A DNA stretch of 15,175 nucleotides from Anaerolineales bacterium (lineage in GTDB: Bacteria > Chloroflexota > Anaerolineae > 4572-78 > J111), in assembly GCA_012032575.1 (NCBI GenBank), contig JAAUSP010000128.1, positions 1 through 15,175 on the forward strand. Direction: 5' to 3'. Below are positions 6,543 through 12,812 of the stretch, piece by piece. The notes under the pieces are model-generated. The model had not been told where the DNA came from. It did no database searches and worked only from the letters and a program-made list of their open reading frames with translations. Each line of letters begins with the position of its first letter. Positions within the stretch are counted from its first letter, which is position 1. The position numbers and the translations under genes are program-made.

Positions 6543-7028
6543 ATGCAATTCAAGATTGGCGATCCGGTTGTTCTGCCCGCTCACGGGATTGGGCACATTA
6601 GAGAGATTGAAGAAAAAGATTTTTCTGAACAGGGTCTGCGCCTGTATTACAAGATTGCTCTTTCAAAACACAGTGTTTGGGTACCGGTCGAAGCCAGGGC
6701 AGAAAGCGGGCTTCGACCGGTAACGGTTAAAGATGAGCTTGATCGTTATCGCACCTTGTTGAAAAGCCCTCCGGTTCCGCTGGAAAAAAACCATCACCGC
6801 CGTCATCACGAACTGGTCGGTCGTTTGAAAAAAGGGTCTTTCCAGATCATCTGTGAGGTGGTGCGCGATTTAACCGCGTGGAACTGGCGCAAACCGCTGG
6901 GGCAGACCGACACAGCGCTGCTGCAAAAAACCCGGCGGAGTCTGTATCAGGAGTGGGCCACTGCCGCGGGTGTATCCACCACCGAGGCCATCAAAGAAAT
7001 TGATGCCCTGCTCCTGACAGCGCGGTAG
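6543..7028 (+). CDS. CarD/CdnL-family transcriptional regulator
   Basis: A 161-aa protein from the chosen ATG at 6543, preceded by GGAGGAG at 6530-6536 with 6-nt spacing; an in-frame ATG at 6528 lacks one. The N-terminal CarD/TRCF RNA polymerase-interaction domain (residues 1-60) shows FKIGDPVVLPAHGIGHI and WVPVEARAESGLRPV, both typical. The C-terminal half is helical (about 80-160) with conserved-looking tryptophans (AWNW). CarD proteins bind the RNA polymerase beta subunit and stabilise the open promoter complex, often at rRNA and stress promoters. It sits between the RRM gene and the second pentapeptide gene (3-bp gap), so the three look like one operon. A 14-bp perfect inverted repeat lies inside the gene (6682-6722). 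Confidence 0.9.
   Translation: MQFKIGDPVVLPAHGIGHIREIEEKDFSEQGLRLYYKIALSKHSVWVPVEARAESGLRPVTVKDELDRYRTLLKSPPVPLEKNHHRRHHELVGRLKKGSFQIICEVVRDLTAWNWRKPLGQTDTALLQKTRRSLYQEWATAAGVSTTEAIKEIDALLLTAR
6682..6722. repeat. Perfect 14-bp inverted repeat within the carD-like gene
   Basis: TACCGGTCGAAGCC (6682-6695) and GGCTTCGACCGGTA (6709-6722) are exact complements with a 13-nt loop. The arms encode parts of the conserved VPVEA and GLRPV segments. Such a stem would be very stable in the mRNA. Confidence 0.7.
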
Positions 7029-7031
7029 CCA

Positions 7032-7712
7032 ATGACCAAACTCACACGAGACCAGGTCCTCCAAATCGTCGCCTCAGCCCGGGAAAGGGGCGAAAAACCC
7101 GAACTTTTCGGGGCCAACCTGGGTGAGACTGAACAACTCCGGGCAAAATTGGGGGGAACGAAGATTAGCGGGGCGGAACTGCGCCGGGCCAGCCTCAGCG
7201 GGGCGGAACTGCTGCGAGCCAATCTCAGCGGAATGGACCTGCGTGGGGTAGACCTGATTGGGGCCAACCTGCAAGAAGCCGACCTGAGCCAGACCGACCT
7301 GAGTGGGGCCAACCTTTTTATGGCCAATCTCAGTCAGGCCAGCCTCAGTAATGCCAATCTGAGCCAGGCCAAGCTGATTAAGACTAACCTGAGCCGGGCC
7401 AACCTGAGCCGGGCGACGTTGAGCCGGGCTAACCTGGGGGAGGCGGACCTGAGCCGAGCCAGCTTGAGCCAGGCCAATCTCGGCGATGCGAACCTCAGGC
7501 AGGCCGGCCTGAGAGAGACGAATCTGAGCAGCGCTGACCTGAGTCGAGTGGACCTGAGCGGAGCGGACATGAGGCAGGCTAATCTCAAACAGACCAACCT
7601 CCAACAGGCCAACCTCAGCGGGGTAAACCTGAGCGCTGCCCGGTACAATCAGGCCACCCTCTGGCCGGCCAACTTTGACCCGACCCGAACAGGCGCCATT
7701 CGTGAAGATTGA
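7032..7712 (+). CDS. Pentapeptide repeat protein (long paralogue)
   Basis: A 226-aa protein with an N-terminal lead (LTRDQVLQIVASARERG), then 36 consecutive five-residue positions from 26 to 205 without a break (only the unit GETEQ is degenerate), and a 21-residue cap with TLWPANFDP and GAIRED. This predicts a right-handed quadrilateral beta-helix of about nine coils, twice that of the paralogue at 5123-5527, with which it shares lead and cap. It has no signal peptide or membrane segment, so it is presumably cytoplasmic. It starts 3 bp after the CarD-like gene stop, which suggests translational coupling. Function unknown; DNA mimicry or protein scaffolding are family precedents only. Confidence 0.9.
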   Translation: MTKLTRDQVLQIVASARERGEKPELFGANLGETEQLRAKLGGTKISGAELRRASLSGAELLRANLSGMDLRGVDLIGANLQEADLSQTDLSGANLFMANLSQASLSNANLSQAKLIKTNLSRANLSRATLSRANLGEADLSRASLSQANLGDANLRQAGLRETNLSSADLSRVDLSGADMRQANLKQTNLQQANLSGVNLSAARYNQATLWPANFDPTRTGAIRED

Positions 7713-7775
7713 TTTCCGCTGCGGCGATCTCATCGCTCGACTTTATTATTTGAGTTAAAGGGTAGCAGCGAGTCA

Positions 7776-8138
7776 ATGCCAAGTTGTAAAGTCTACAATG
7801 GTTTGCTTGAGTTTGTCGGCCACGTGCAGCAAGAAGGCGGCTATTATAACATTTACCGGGGCTGGACCGACTTTGTGGGTCGCGTAGAGCAGGGAGGCGA
7901 TTATTACGCTGTGTACCAGGCCGACCTTAAATCGGTGGGCCGGATCAAGTCCGAGGGCGATATTTACAAAGCCTACCGGAGTTGGACCTACTTTGTGGGT
8001 CATCTGCGGCGCGAAGGCGGACACTATAAAGTCTACCAGGGGATGACAGACTTGGTGGGTTCGGTCGAGCTGGAAGATACAGCCCAGGTTATTCCCGTTC
8101 TTTTATGTGGCGGGACCGGGCTGTTGTTATTTTTGTAG
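7776..8138 (+). CDS. Protein of five tandem 20-residue repeats with hydrophobic C terminus
   Basis: This 120-aa protein is almost entirely a repeat. After MPSCK, five consecutive 20-residue units follow: VYNGLLEFVGHVQQEGGYYN, then IYRGWTDFVGRV..., VYQADLKSVGRI..., AYRSWTYFVGHL... and VYQGMTDLVGSV.... The consensus is roughly xYxGxTxFVGxVxxEGGxYx; the last unit is degenerate. Alternating beta-like patterns with a central VG and a Gly pair suggest one beta-hairpin per repeat, perhaps arranged around an axis as in beta-flower or small propeller-like folds (inference). The end (VIPVLLCGGTGLLLFL) is hydrophobic and might be a membrane anchor or a buried strand. Start ATG 7776 has only a weak upstream purine run. 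I do not recognise the family. Confidence 0.75.
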   Translation: MPSCKVYNGLLEFVGHVQQEGGYYNIYRGWTDFVGRVEQGGDYYAVYQADLKSVGRIKSEGDIYKAYRSWTYFVGHLRREGGHYKVYQGMTDLVGSVELEDTAQVIPVLLCGGTGLLLFL

Positions 8139-8148
8139 AACTGAAACG

Positions 8149-8556
8149 ATGCCGCAAATAAACCTTACAAAATTTGGACAATTGGTTATCGGTGAGAAAT
8201 TCAATCTACCGGGATCCACAAAGTCGCTCGTCAAAGAAAATTTGAGAGAAGAACCGGGATTGGGTTGGATCAACGCCCGCTTTGACGACCCTCATCAGGG
8301 GCAGCCGCGCTACTTCTCCGATGAGACGCCCGTGAAGCGCCGGCGAAGCAATCAAGGTAAAGAGATCAGACTCAAAAGCCAGTCGCTCCAGTATCAATGT
8401 ATCACTTGCCAGGAATGGGTAGAAGAAAATGATGCGGCTATGTCCCAAGAGGGCGTGATGTGTCTCACCTGTTATGCGCTCACCCTCAAACCGAAACAAC
8501 CCGGCGATGAGTCTTCATCTCTTCTGCTAACCAAGCTGTATCCAAATAAACCATAA
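8149..8556 (+). CDS. Hypothetical protein with C-terminal zinc ribbon
   Basis: A 135-aa protein from the ATG at 8149, 10 bp after the repeat-protein stop; an in-frame ATG at 8107 would overlap that gene by 32 bp and add 14 unlikely residues. The N-terminal part (INLTKFGQLVIGEKFNLPGS) looks like a small beta domain. The middle is charged and basic (VKRRRSNQGKEIR). The C-terminal part carries CITCQEW and, 18 residues on, CLTCYA, a four-Cys treble-clef or ribbon-like zinc site. Probably a small nucleic-acid or protein-binding factor, but I cannot assign a family. Last gene of the plus-strand block before the bidirectional terminator. Confidence 0.7.
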   Translation: MPQINLTKFGQLVIGEKFNLPGSTKSLVKENLREEPGLGWINARFDDPHQGQPRYFSDETPVKRRRSNQGKEIRLKSQSLQYQCITCQEWVEENDAAMSQEGVMCLTCYALTLKPKQPGDESSSLLLTKLYPNKP

Positions 8557-8686
8557 ATGGCGGCTGAGAAAAAGATTGGGAGCGGTGCAATGATGGATGA
8601 CAATGCTGCAAAGCCGGTTGCTGTCCCTCGATCCTGCGGATAAATCAAAGCCGGAAAAAAGAGGGGAGAACACCCCGAAGCGGTTG

Positions 8687-8733
8687 AAAACGAGCCTGAT
8701 AAGCCGCAAATTCGGCTTATCAGGCTCGTTTTT
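8687..8733. terminator. Bidirectional intrinsic terminator
   Basis: A perfect 20-bp stem (8687-8706 with 8713-8732), a 6-nt loop CAAATT, and a GTTTTTC tail on the plus strand. The opposite strand also ends in a T-run (complement of GAAAAC), so it can serve both the plus-strand block ending at 8556 and the convergent cox genes ending at 8853. Confidence 0.9.
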
Positions 8734-8749
8734 CGTAACTATTCCTTCG

Positions 8750-8833
8750 ATAGGCCCTTCGACAAGTTCAGGAAGTTCTCAGGACACGTTTCGAGGCCGT
8801 ATCTAGAGATTTCTCTCTTTGGTCGAAATGACG
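8750..8833. repeat. Dispersed intergenic repeat remnants
   Basis: GCCCTTCGACAAGTTCAGG, CTCAGGACACGTTTCGAGG and, further on, GAGATTTCTC...GGTCGAAATGAC resemble intergenic repeat motifs that recur in many environmental bacterial genomes. That is recognition from memory, not a search. No ORF of substance lies in 8557-8852 apart from a doubtful 28-codon frame at 8557. Confidence 0.35.
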
Positions 8834-8852
8834 CGCCTGAGCAGTTATCTAC

Positions 8853-9164
8853 CTAAATGATATAACCAATGGCCAGAATAACCACCAGGAACAAGGCAAA
8901 AATAACGGGGATAATAAAGAGGGCCGAGTAAATGAAACTGTCAAACTTCAAATGCATGTAATACATGGCCACGAGGGTGGCTTTGATAAAAGACATCACT
9001 ACAAAACTGGTTCGGATAACTTCTTTGGGTACCGGGATCGAGTCAATAAAAAGCTCGGTCACCGTGATAATGGCGGTGATAATCGCCAGAGCAATAAAAA
9101 CGGCCCAATAATTGGGATGCTTGTGAGATTTTGTGTCAATTTCGTTATGGGTAACGATGCTCAT
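8853..9164 (-). CDS. Cytochrome c oxidase subunit IV (prokaryotic, CtaF/CoxD type)
   Basis: A 103-aa inner-membrane protein with three predicted helices (about 19-40, 50-68, 76-101). The motif KATLVAMYYMHLKFD in the second to third helix region is characteristic of bacterial subunit IV of aa3/caa3-type oxidases. It supports assembly or stability of the terminal oxidase rather than catalysis. It follows the subunit III gene by 16 bp with AAGGGGGG as ribosome binding site, clearly one operon. The downstream end faces the bidirectional terminator at 8687-8733. Confidence 0.88.
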   Translation of the reverse strand: MSIVTHNEIDTKSHKHPNYWAVFIALAIITAIITVTELFIDSIPVPKEVIRTSFVVMSFIKATLVAMYYMHLKFDSFIYSALFIIPVIFALFLVVILAIGYII

Positions 9165-9180
9165 AATTTCCCCCCTTGAC

Positions 9181-9774
9181 CTAAATTAAGTACACCAGGC
9201 TGAAGAGTAACAGCCAGACAATATCTACAAAGTGCCAGTACAACCCAAAAATTTCGATCCCCAGGTTATCCTGGGCCGAAAATCCGCCCATCACCCCAAA
9301 CGCTTTGAACATAATAATTACCAGCCAGATCAGGCCGCCCACCACGTGCGCGCCGTGAAAGCCGGTCAGGGTAAAGAACGACGCTCCAAACAGAGTCCCC
9401 ATGTTCAGCCCTTCATGAACAATCAAGATAAAATACTCATAGCCCTGGACGCCAATAAAAAAGCTACCAAAGGCCAGTGTAACCAGCAAAAAGATGCGGA
9501 ACATCTTCTGATTTCCCTTTTGAATGGCTTCCAGAGCCAACACAACGGTAAAACTGCTGGTCAAGAGAATAAAAGTATTGAGGGCGGTTAAGGGGATATT
9601 GAGCAATTCGCGGCCTGTCGCCACCCCATGGAAAGAGCCGGCCGGATCCTGCTTGCTGAGCACCAAAAAGTTGGCAATGAGCACGCTAAAAAACAGAACT
9701 TCGGAGGCAATAAAACACCAGAAACCGAATTTACGGTTATCGAGGCCCAAAGAAGGCGGGGAATGAACAACCAT
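9181..9774 (-). CDS. Cytochrome c oxidase subunit III (CtaE/CoxC)
   Basis: A 197-aa membrane protein with five predicted helices, the short bacterial form of the heme-copper oxidase subunit III family. Recognisable signatures are KFGFWCFIASEVLFF in the first helix (with the conserved Glu) and TLTGFHGAHVVGGLIW in the third or fourth. It binds the side of subunit I and supports proton uptake and enzyme stability. Subunits I and II are absent: the next gene upstream is divergent and unrelated. The start has AAGGAG 13 nt upstream, a long spacing. A good promoter is visible at 9833-9860. Confidence 0.93.
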   Translation of the reverse strand: MVVHSPPSLGLDNRKFGFWCFIASEVLFFSVLIANFLVLSKQDPAGSFHGVATGRELLNIPLTALNTFILLTSSFTVVLALEAIQKGNQKMFRIFLLVTLAFGSFFIGVQGYEYFILIVHEGLNMGTLFGASFFTLTGFHGAHVVGGLIWLVIIMFKAFGVMGGFSAQDNLGIEIFGLYWHFVDIVWLLLFSLVYLI

Positions 9775-9832
9775 ATTTTGTGCTTCGCTCCTTCAACGCT
9801 GACGAACTATTCAACCCGAAAATATGGGGACT

Positions 9833-9860
9833 ATGATAGTCACTTTCGCCGTCTTGTCAA
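9833..9860 (-). promoter_or_regulatory. Promoter of the cox III-IV operon
   Basis: Minus strand: perfect -35 TTGACA (9855-9860), 16-bp spacer, -10 TATCAT (9833-9838, 5 of 6). The leader to the subunit III ATG would be about 50 nt. Its presence supports independent transcription of these two subunits. Confidence 0.6.
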
Positions 9861-9875
9861 ACAAAAAGTTCAAGT

Positions 9876-9903
9876 TTGAAATCATTTTGTCCATGAGTAC
9901 AAT
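9876..9903 (+). promoter_or_regulatory. Promoter of the type III polyketide synthase gene
   Basis: Plus strand: -35 TTGAAA (9876-9881), 16-bp spacer, -10 TACAAT (9898-9903), leaving about 40 nt of leader. It is back to back with the cox promoter, 15 bp apart, so a regulator bound here could affect both. Confidence 0.5.
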
Positions 9904-9950
9904 CCCTCTCCAGCAACAATTGTTCCCTATCCGCCAAAGGAGCCTCTGTG

Positions 9951-10997
9951 ATGACCGTGCCCACCCTGCTGGGATTAGCCACCGGCGTGCCCGAAAACCA
10001 ACACCAACAAATGGAAATTCATGACCGCTGGTTATTACCCTATATCAAAAGCCAGCGGGCACGGGCCATTTTTGCCGCCACCGAAATTGACACCCGCTAC
10101 AGCGTGCTGACCGGCTCCTCTTTTTTGGCCACCGAACCGGGCACGCAGGCCCGCAATGCCCTTTTTATGGAGGCGGGCCGACCTTTGGCCGCTGCAATTA
10201 TCTGCCGGGCGCTGGATCAGGCCCGCCTGACCTCTCAGCAAATTGACCACTTCATTGTTATCTCCTGCACCGGCTTCGAAAACCCCGGCCTCGACGTCAG
10301 CCTGGCCGGTGATTTGGGCATGCGTCCCGATTTGCGCCGCTCTGCCCTGATTGGCATGGGCTGTCACGCCGGCCTAACCGGCCTGGACCGGGCCATGCTC
10401 GAACTGGCCGCCCGCCCGCATAACCACGCCCTGGTCCTGGCCATCGAGTTTGGCACGCTGCACTTTCAGCACGGAGCCAGCCTGGAAAATATGGTCGCCG
10501 GGGCTTTGTTTGGTGATGGGCTGGCCGCTGCGGTGATTGGCCCAAATTCAGGCGTGACCGGCCAGCCGCGCTTGCTGGAGACCATGACCTACAGCGACTA
10601 CAGCAGCCAGGATTTGATGGGTTTTCACCTGTCCGATAAAGGCTACCAGATTCACCTGGCCACGCGCGTCCCCAAAATCCTGCGCGACCTGACTCCGCCT
10701 GTAGTACGCGACTTTTTGCAGCGGGCCGGCCTGACTCAAACCGATATTCGTTTTTGGGGCATCCACCCCGGCGGGGCCAAAATTGTAGACTACCTCGGCC
10801 AGGCGCTGAATTTAACCGCCGCCGATTTGGTCTACGCTCGCCAGGTGCTGCGGCGGTATGGCAACATGTCCTCAGCCACCATCTTTTTTGTGCTTGACGA
10901 AATTATTCGCCAGGGCCAGCCTCAACCCGGCGATTATGCCCTGCTGCTGGCCTTTGGCCCCGGCCTGACCATCGAGTTGTGCCTGGTGGGGTGGTGA
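9951..10997 (+). CDS. Type III polyketide synthase (chalcone synthase-like)
   Basis: A 348-aa thiolase-fold enzyme. The catalytic triad is present: Cys138 in GMGCHAG, His272 in GIHPGG and Asn305 in YGNMSSAT. Also seen are SCTGFENPGLD, the family's active-site entrance segment, and LFGDGLAAAVIG. Such homodimeric enzymes condense an acyl-CoA starter with malonyl-CoA and cyclise the product to pyrones, resorcinols or phloroglucinols; the specificity cannot be read here. Length is slightly below the usual 350-390. ATG 9951 is chosen because AAAGGAG lies 8 nt before it; GTG at 9948 would be too close. No methyltransferase or oxygenase tailoring gene lies beside it, unlike many bacterial alkylpyrone clusters; the next gene is a Fur regulator. 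Confidence 0.92.
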   Translation: MTVPTLLGLATGVPENQHQQMEIHDRWLLPYIKSQRARAIFAATEIDTRYSVLTGSSFLATEPGTQARNALFMEAGRPLAAAIICRALDQARLTSQQIDHFIVISCTGFENPGLDVSLAGDLGMRPDLRRSALIGMGCHAGLTGLDRAMLELAARPHNHALVLAIEFGTLHFQHGASLENMVAGALFGDGLAAAVIGPNSGVTGQPRLLETMTYSDYSSQDLMGFHLSDKGYQIHLATRVPKILRDLTPPVVRDFLQRAGLTQTDIRFWGIHPGGAKIVDYLGQALNLTAADLVYARQVLRRYGNMSSATIFFVLDEIIRQGQPQPGDYALLLAFGPGLTIELCLVGW

Positions 10998-11001
10998 AGA
11001 A

Positions 11002-11062
11002 ATTTACGATTTCCGATTTATGATTTACGATTGGGCTGAGCCAACATCTTTAATCGTAAATC
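11002..11062. repeat. Degenerate ATTTACG heptamers and inverted repeat
   Basis: Four heptamers in a row (ATTTACG, ATTTCCG, ATTTATG, ATTTACG; 11002-11029) begin four bases after the polyketide synthase stop. GATTTACGATT (11022-11032) is then repeated inverted as AATCGTAAATC (11052-11062), giving an 11-bp stem with a 19-nt loop. It may act as a transcript end but lacks a T-tract. The same heptamer forms an array at 14567-14590. Confidence 0.6.
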
Positions 11063-11083
11063 GGTTTCCCTCAGTTTCTCTAT

Positions 11084-11112
11084 TTGACAATTGCTCTATT
11101 TTATTCTACAGT
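11084..11112 (+). promoter_or_regulatory. Promoter of the Fur-family gene
   Basis: Perfect -35 TTGACA (11084-11089), 17-bp spacer, -10 TACAGT (11107-11112, 4 of 6). The expected leader is only about 12 nt before the ATG at 11131, with no Shine-Dalgarno sequence. I see no convincing Fur box here. Confidence 0.5.
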
Positions 11113-11130
11113 CGAACTGACGAAACAATT

Positions 11131-11565
11131 ATGACCACACCTGCTGATCTGGCTCAAAAATTAAGACAGGCCGGTTACAAATTAACCGGCTCGCGTCTGG
11201 CAGTGATCGAGGTATTGGAAACTCACCCGGAGCATCTCGACCACAACCAGATTTTGGCTGCCGGCAAAAAAATCTATCCCCATCTCAGCCGGGCCACAGT
11301 TTATCGCACGATGGAACTGCTGGTGGAACTGGATTTGTTCCGCCCACTTTACCTGACCGATCCCACCCAGCGCTTTATCTCCGCCAGCGGCGGACATCAC
11401 CACCTGGTTTGCTCCAAGTGCGGGGCGATTTTTGAATTTGAAAACTGCCACGCTGACCAACTCAGCCGAGAACTGGCCGAAAAATACAACTTTGAAATTC
11501 GCAGCCATTTGCTAGAATTTCAAGGCATCTGCCAAAACTGCCGCCGAGAGACTGCCGACCGATGA
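11131..11565 (+). CDS. Fur-family metalloregulator
   Basis: A 144-aa protein from ATG 11131; the frame is open further upstream to 11020, but that part runs through the promoter and repeats and has no family similarity. The winged-helix DNA-binding domain (about 1-83) includes YKLTGSRLAVIEVL and the recognition helix LSRATVYRTMELL. The dimerisation/metal domain has GGHHHLVCSKCG (His89-91, Cys94, Cys97) and a second pair, CQNC (Cys134, Cys137), forming the structural zinc site. His107 and His126 are further likely ligands. It may sense Fe, Zn, Mn or peroxide; motifs do not separate Fur from Zur or PerR here. No iron or zinc transport gene is adjacent. Confidence 0.93.
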   Translation: MTTPADLAQKLRQAGYKLTGSRLAVIEVLETHPEHLDHNQILAAGKKIYPHLSRATVYRTMELLVELDLFRPLYLTDPTQRFISASGGHHHLVCSKCGAIFEFENCHADQLSRELAEKYNFEIRSHLLEFQGICQNCRRETADR

Positions 11566-11635
11566 CCGATAACCGCCAAAAATTGCGCCATCAGCATCCT
11601 CCAGTTGACTACCGGCCCCTAACCTCTGCCCCCTA

Positions 11636-12766
11636 ATGCCAATGACTACCCTTGAAGCTCAACTGGAACAAAAAAATGCCCAACTGGCCGCCATTCGCGA
11701 AATCAGCCGGGCCATTGCCGAGGCCCAAGACCTCAACGAAACGCTTGATCTCATCACCCGCCGCACCACCGAGGTGATGCACGTCGAGTCCTGCTCTATC
11801 TACCTTTACAACCCCACCCGTGACAAGCTGATGCTGGCCGCCACTACCGGACTCAACAAAAACGGCATCGGCGAATTTTATCTGCCGCACGGGGCCGGTT
11901 TGACCGGCTGGGCCGCCGAACATCGTCAGGTGGTGGCTGTAACCAATGCCTTTACGGATATCCGCTTTTACCGCATCCTCGGCTCCGGCGAAAGCAGATT
12001 TCCCTCGCTGATGGCAATGCCGCTGGTCAGTCGGGACCGCGTGATCGGCGCAGCCAACGTCCAAACGGTGGCACGTCACGACTTCAGCGAGGACGAAATC
12101 GAGTTGTTCCGTTTCATCTCCGAACTGGCCGCCACCGCCCTGGAAAAGGCCCAACTGGTCCATGCCGCCGTTGTCCGCGAGATGCACCACCGGGTGAAAA
12201 ACAACCTCCAAACCATTGCTATGTTACTGCGCTTGCAAATGGGGCAGGAGAAAAAACTGTCACCGCAGGATATTTTGAACGAAACCATCAACCGGGTTTT
12301 GAGTATCGCCACCGTCCACGAGATTTTGTCGGAGGCCGGGGTAGATAAGGCCGGGGCGCTGGACCTCATCAAGCGCATGTCCAACACCATCTCCAACAAC
12401 ATGGTCAACCCGGCGGCCAAAATCCGCATCACCGTCAGCGGCGACAACATCGAGCTGCCCTCGCAGCGAGCCACCAGCCTGGCCCTGGTCGCCAACGAAC
12501 TGCTCCAAAACGCCCTGGAACATGGCATGGCCGGACGCACCGAAGGTAACATCAACATCAAGCTGACCGGCGAAAAAAGCCGCCTGCGCCTGACCGTCAC
12601 CGATGATGGCTGCGGTCTGCCCGAAAATTTTGATATGAATCTCCATCTGGGGCTGGGCCTGGAAATCGTCCACACCAGCGTAGTCGAGGATATGGGCGGC
12701 ACGTTTCAGCTTGGCCCCAATCCTAAAGGGGTGGGGACGTTGGCCCGGATTACGCTACCCCGCTGA
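11636..12766 (+). CDS. GAF-domain sensor histidine kinase (HisKA_2 type, PdtaS-like)
   Basis: A 376-aa cytoplasmic kinase without membrane segments. A short coiled coil (5-25) leads to a GAF domain (about 30-175). The HisKA_2 dimerisation domain follows, with REMHHRVKNNLQ (His184/His185, one being the phosphoacceptor). The HATPase domain has N box ANELLQNALEHG, G1 DDGCGLP and G2 LGLGLEIV. Domain order and motifs match actinobacterial PdtaS and relatives, which phosphorylate ANTAR RNA-binding regulators; no ANTAR gene is in this window. A GAF Cys (ESCSIYLY, Cys53) is visible but a ligand cannot be inferred. Start at 11636 or 11642 (MPMTT); neither has a Shine-Dalgarno sequence. It is 70 bp after the Fur gene and ends before its own terminator. 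Confidence 0.92.
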   Translation: MPMTTLEAQLEQKNAQLAAIREISRAIAEAQDLNETLDLITRRTTEVMHVESCSIYLYNPTRDKLMLAATTGLNKNGIGEFYLPHGAGLTGWAAEHRQVVAVTNAFTDIRFYRILGSGESRFPSLMAMPLVSRDRVIGAANVQTVARHDFSEDEIELFRFISELAATALEKAQLVHAAVVREMHHRVKNNLQTIAMLLRLQMGQEKKLSPQDILNETINRVLSIATVHEILSEAGVDKAGALDLIKRMSNTISNNMVNPAAKIRITVSGDNIELPSQRATSLALVANELLQNALEHGMAGRTEGNINIKLTGEKSRLRLTVTDDGCGLPENFDMNLHLGLGLEIVHTSVVEDMGGTFQLGPNPKGVGTLARITLPR

Positions 12767-12783
12767 GGCGAGGAAGGTGTTCC

Positions 12784-12812
12784 CCCTTCTCCATGACAAG
12801 GAGAGGGTTTTT
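12784..12812 (+). terminator. Intrinsic terminator of the GAF kinase gene
   Basis: CCCTTCTCC (12784-12792) pairs with GGAGAGGG (12800-12807), with one bulged T, a 7-nt loop ATGACAA and TTTTT directly after. It begins 18 bp past the kinase stop and touches the stop codon of the convergent HD gene. Confidence 0.8.

Noticed and set aside
7074..7733. 219-codon open frame on the minus strand opposite the long pentapeptide gene
   Set aside because: Its regular repeats mirror the five-codon periodicity of the plus-strand gene; the plus frame has the family motifs, shared cap and operon spacing.
8557..8643. 28-codon frame starting right after the zinc-ribbon stop (TAAATG)
   Set aside because: Too short and without a recognisable sequence; the junction could be chance.
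8597..8806. 69-codon plus-strand open frame
   Set aside because: It reads through the 20-bp bidirectional terminator and into dispersed repeats, so it is not a plausible gene.
11020..11130. N-terminal extension of the Fur protein
   Set aside because: It is translated from the promoter and heptamer region and does not match the family; ATG 11131 gives the normal length.
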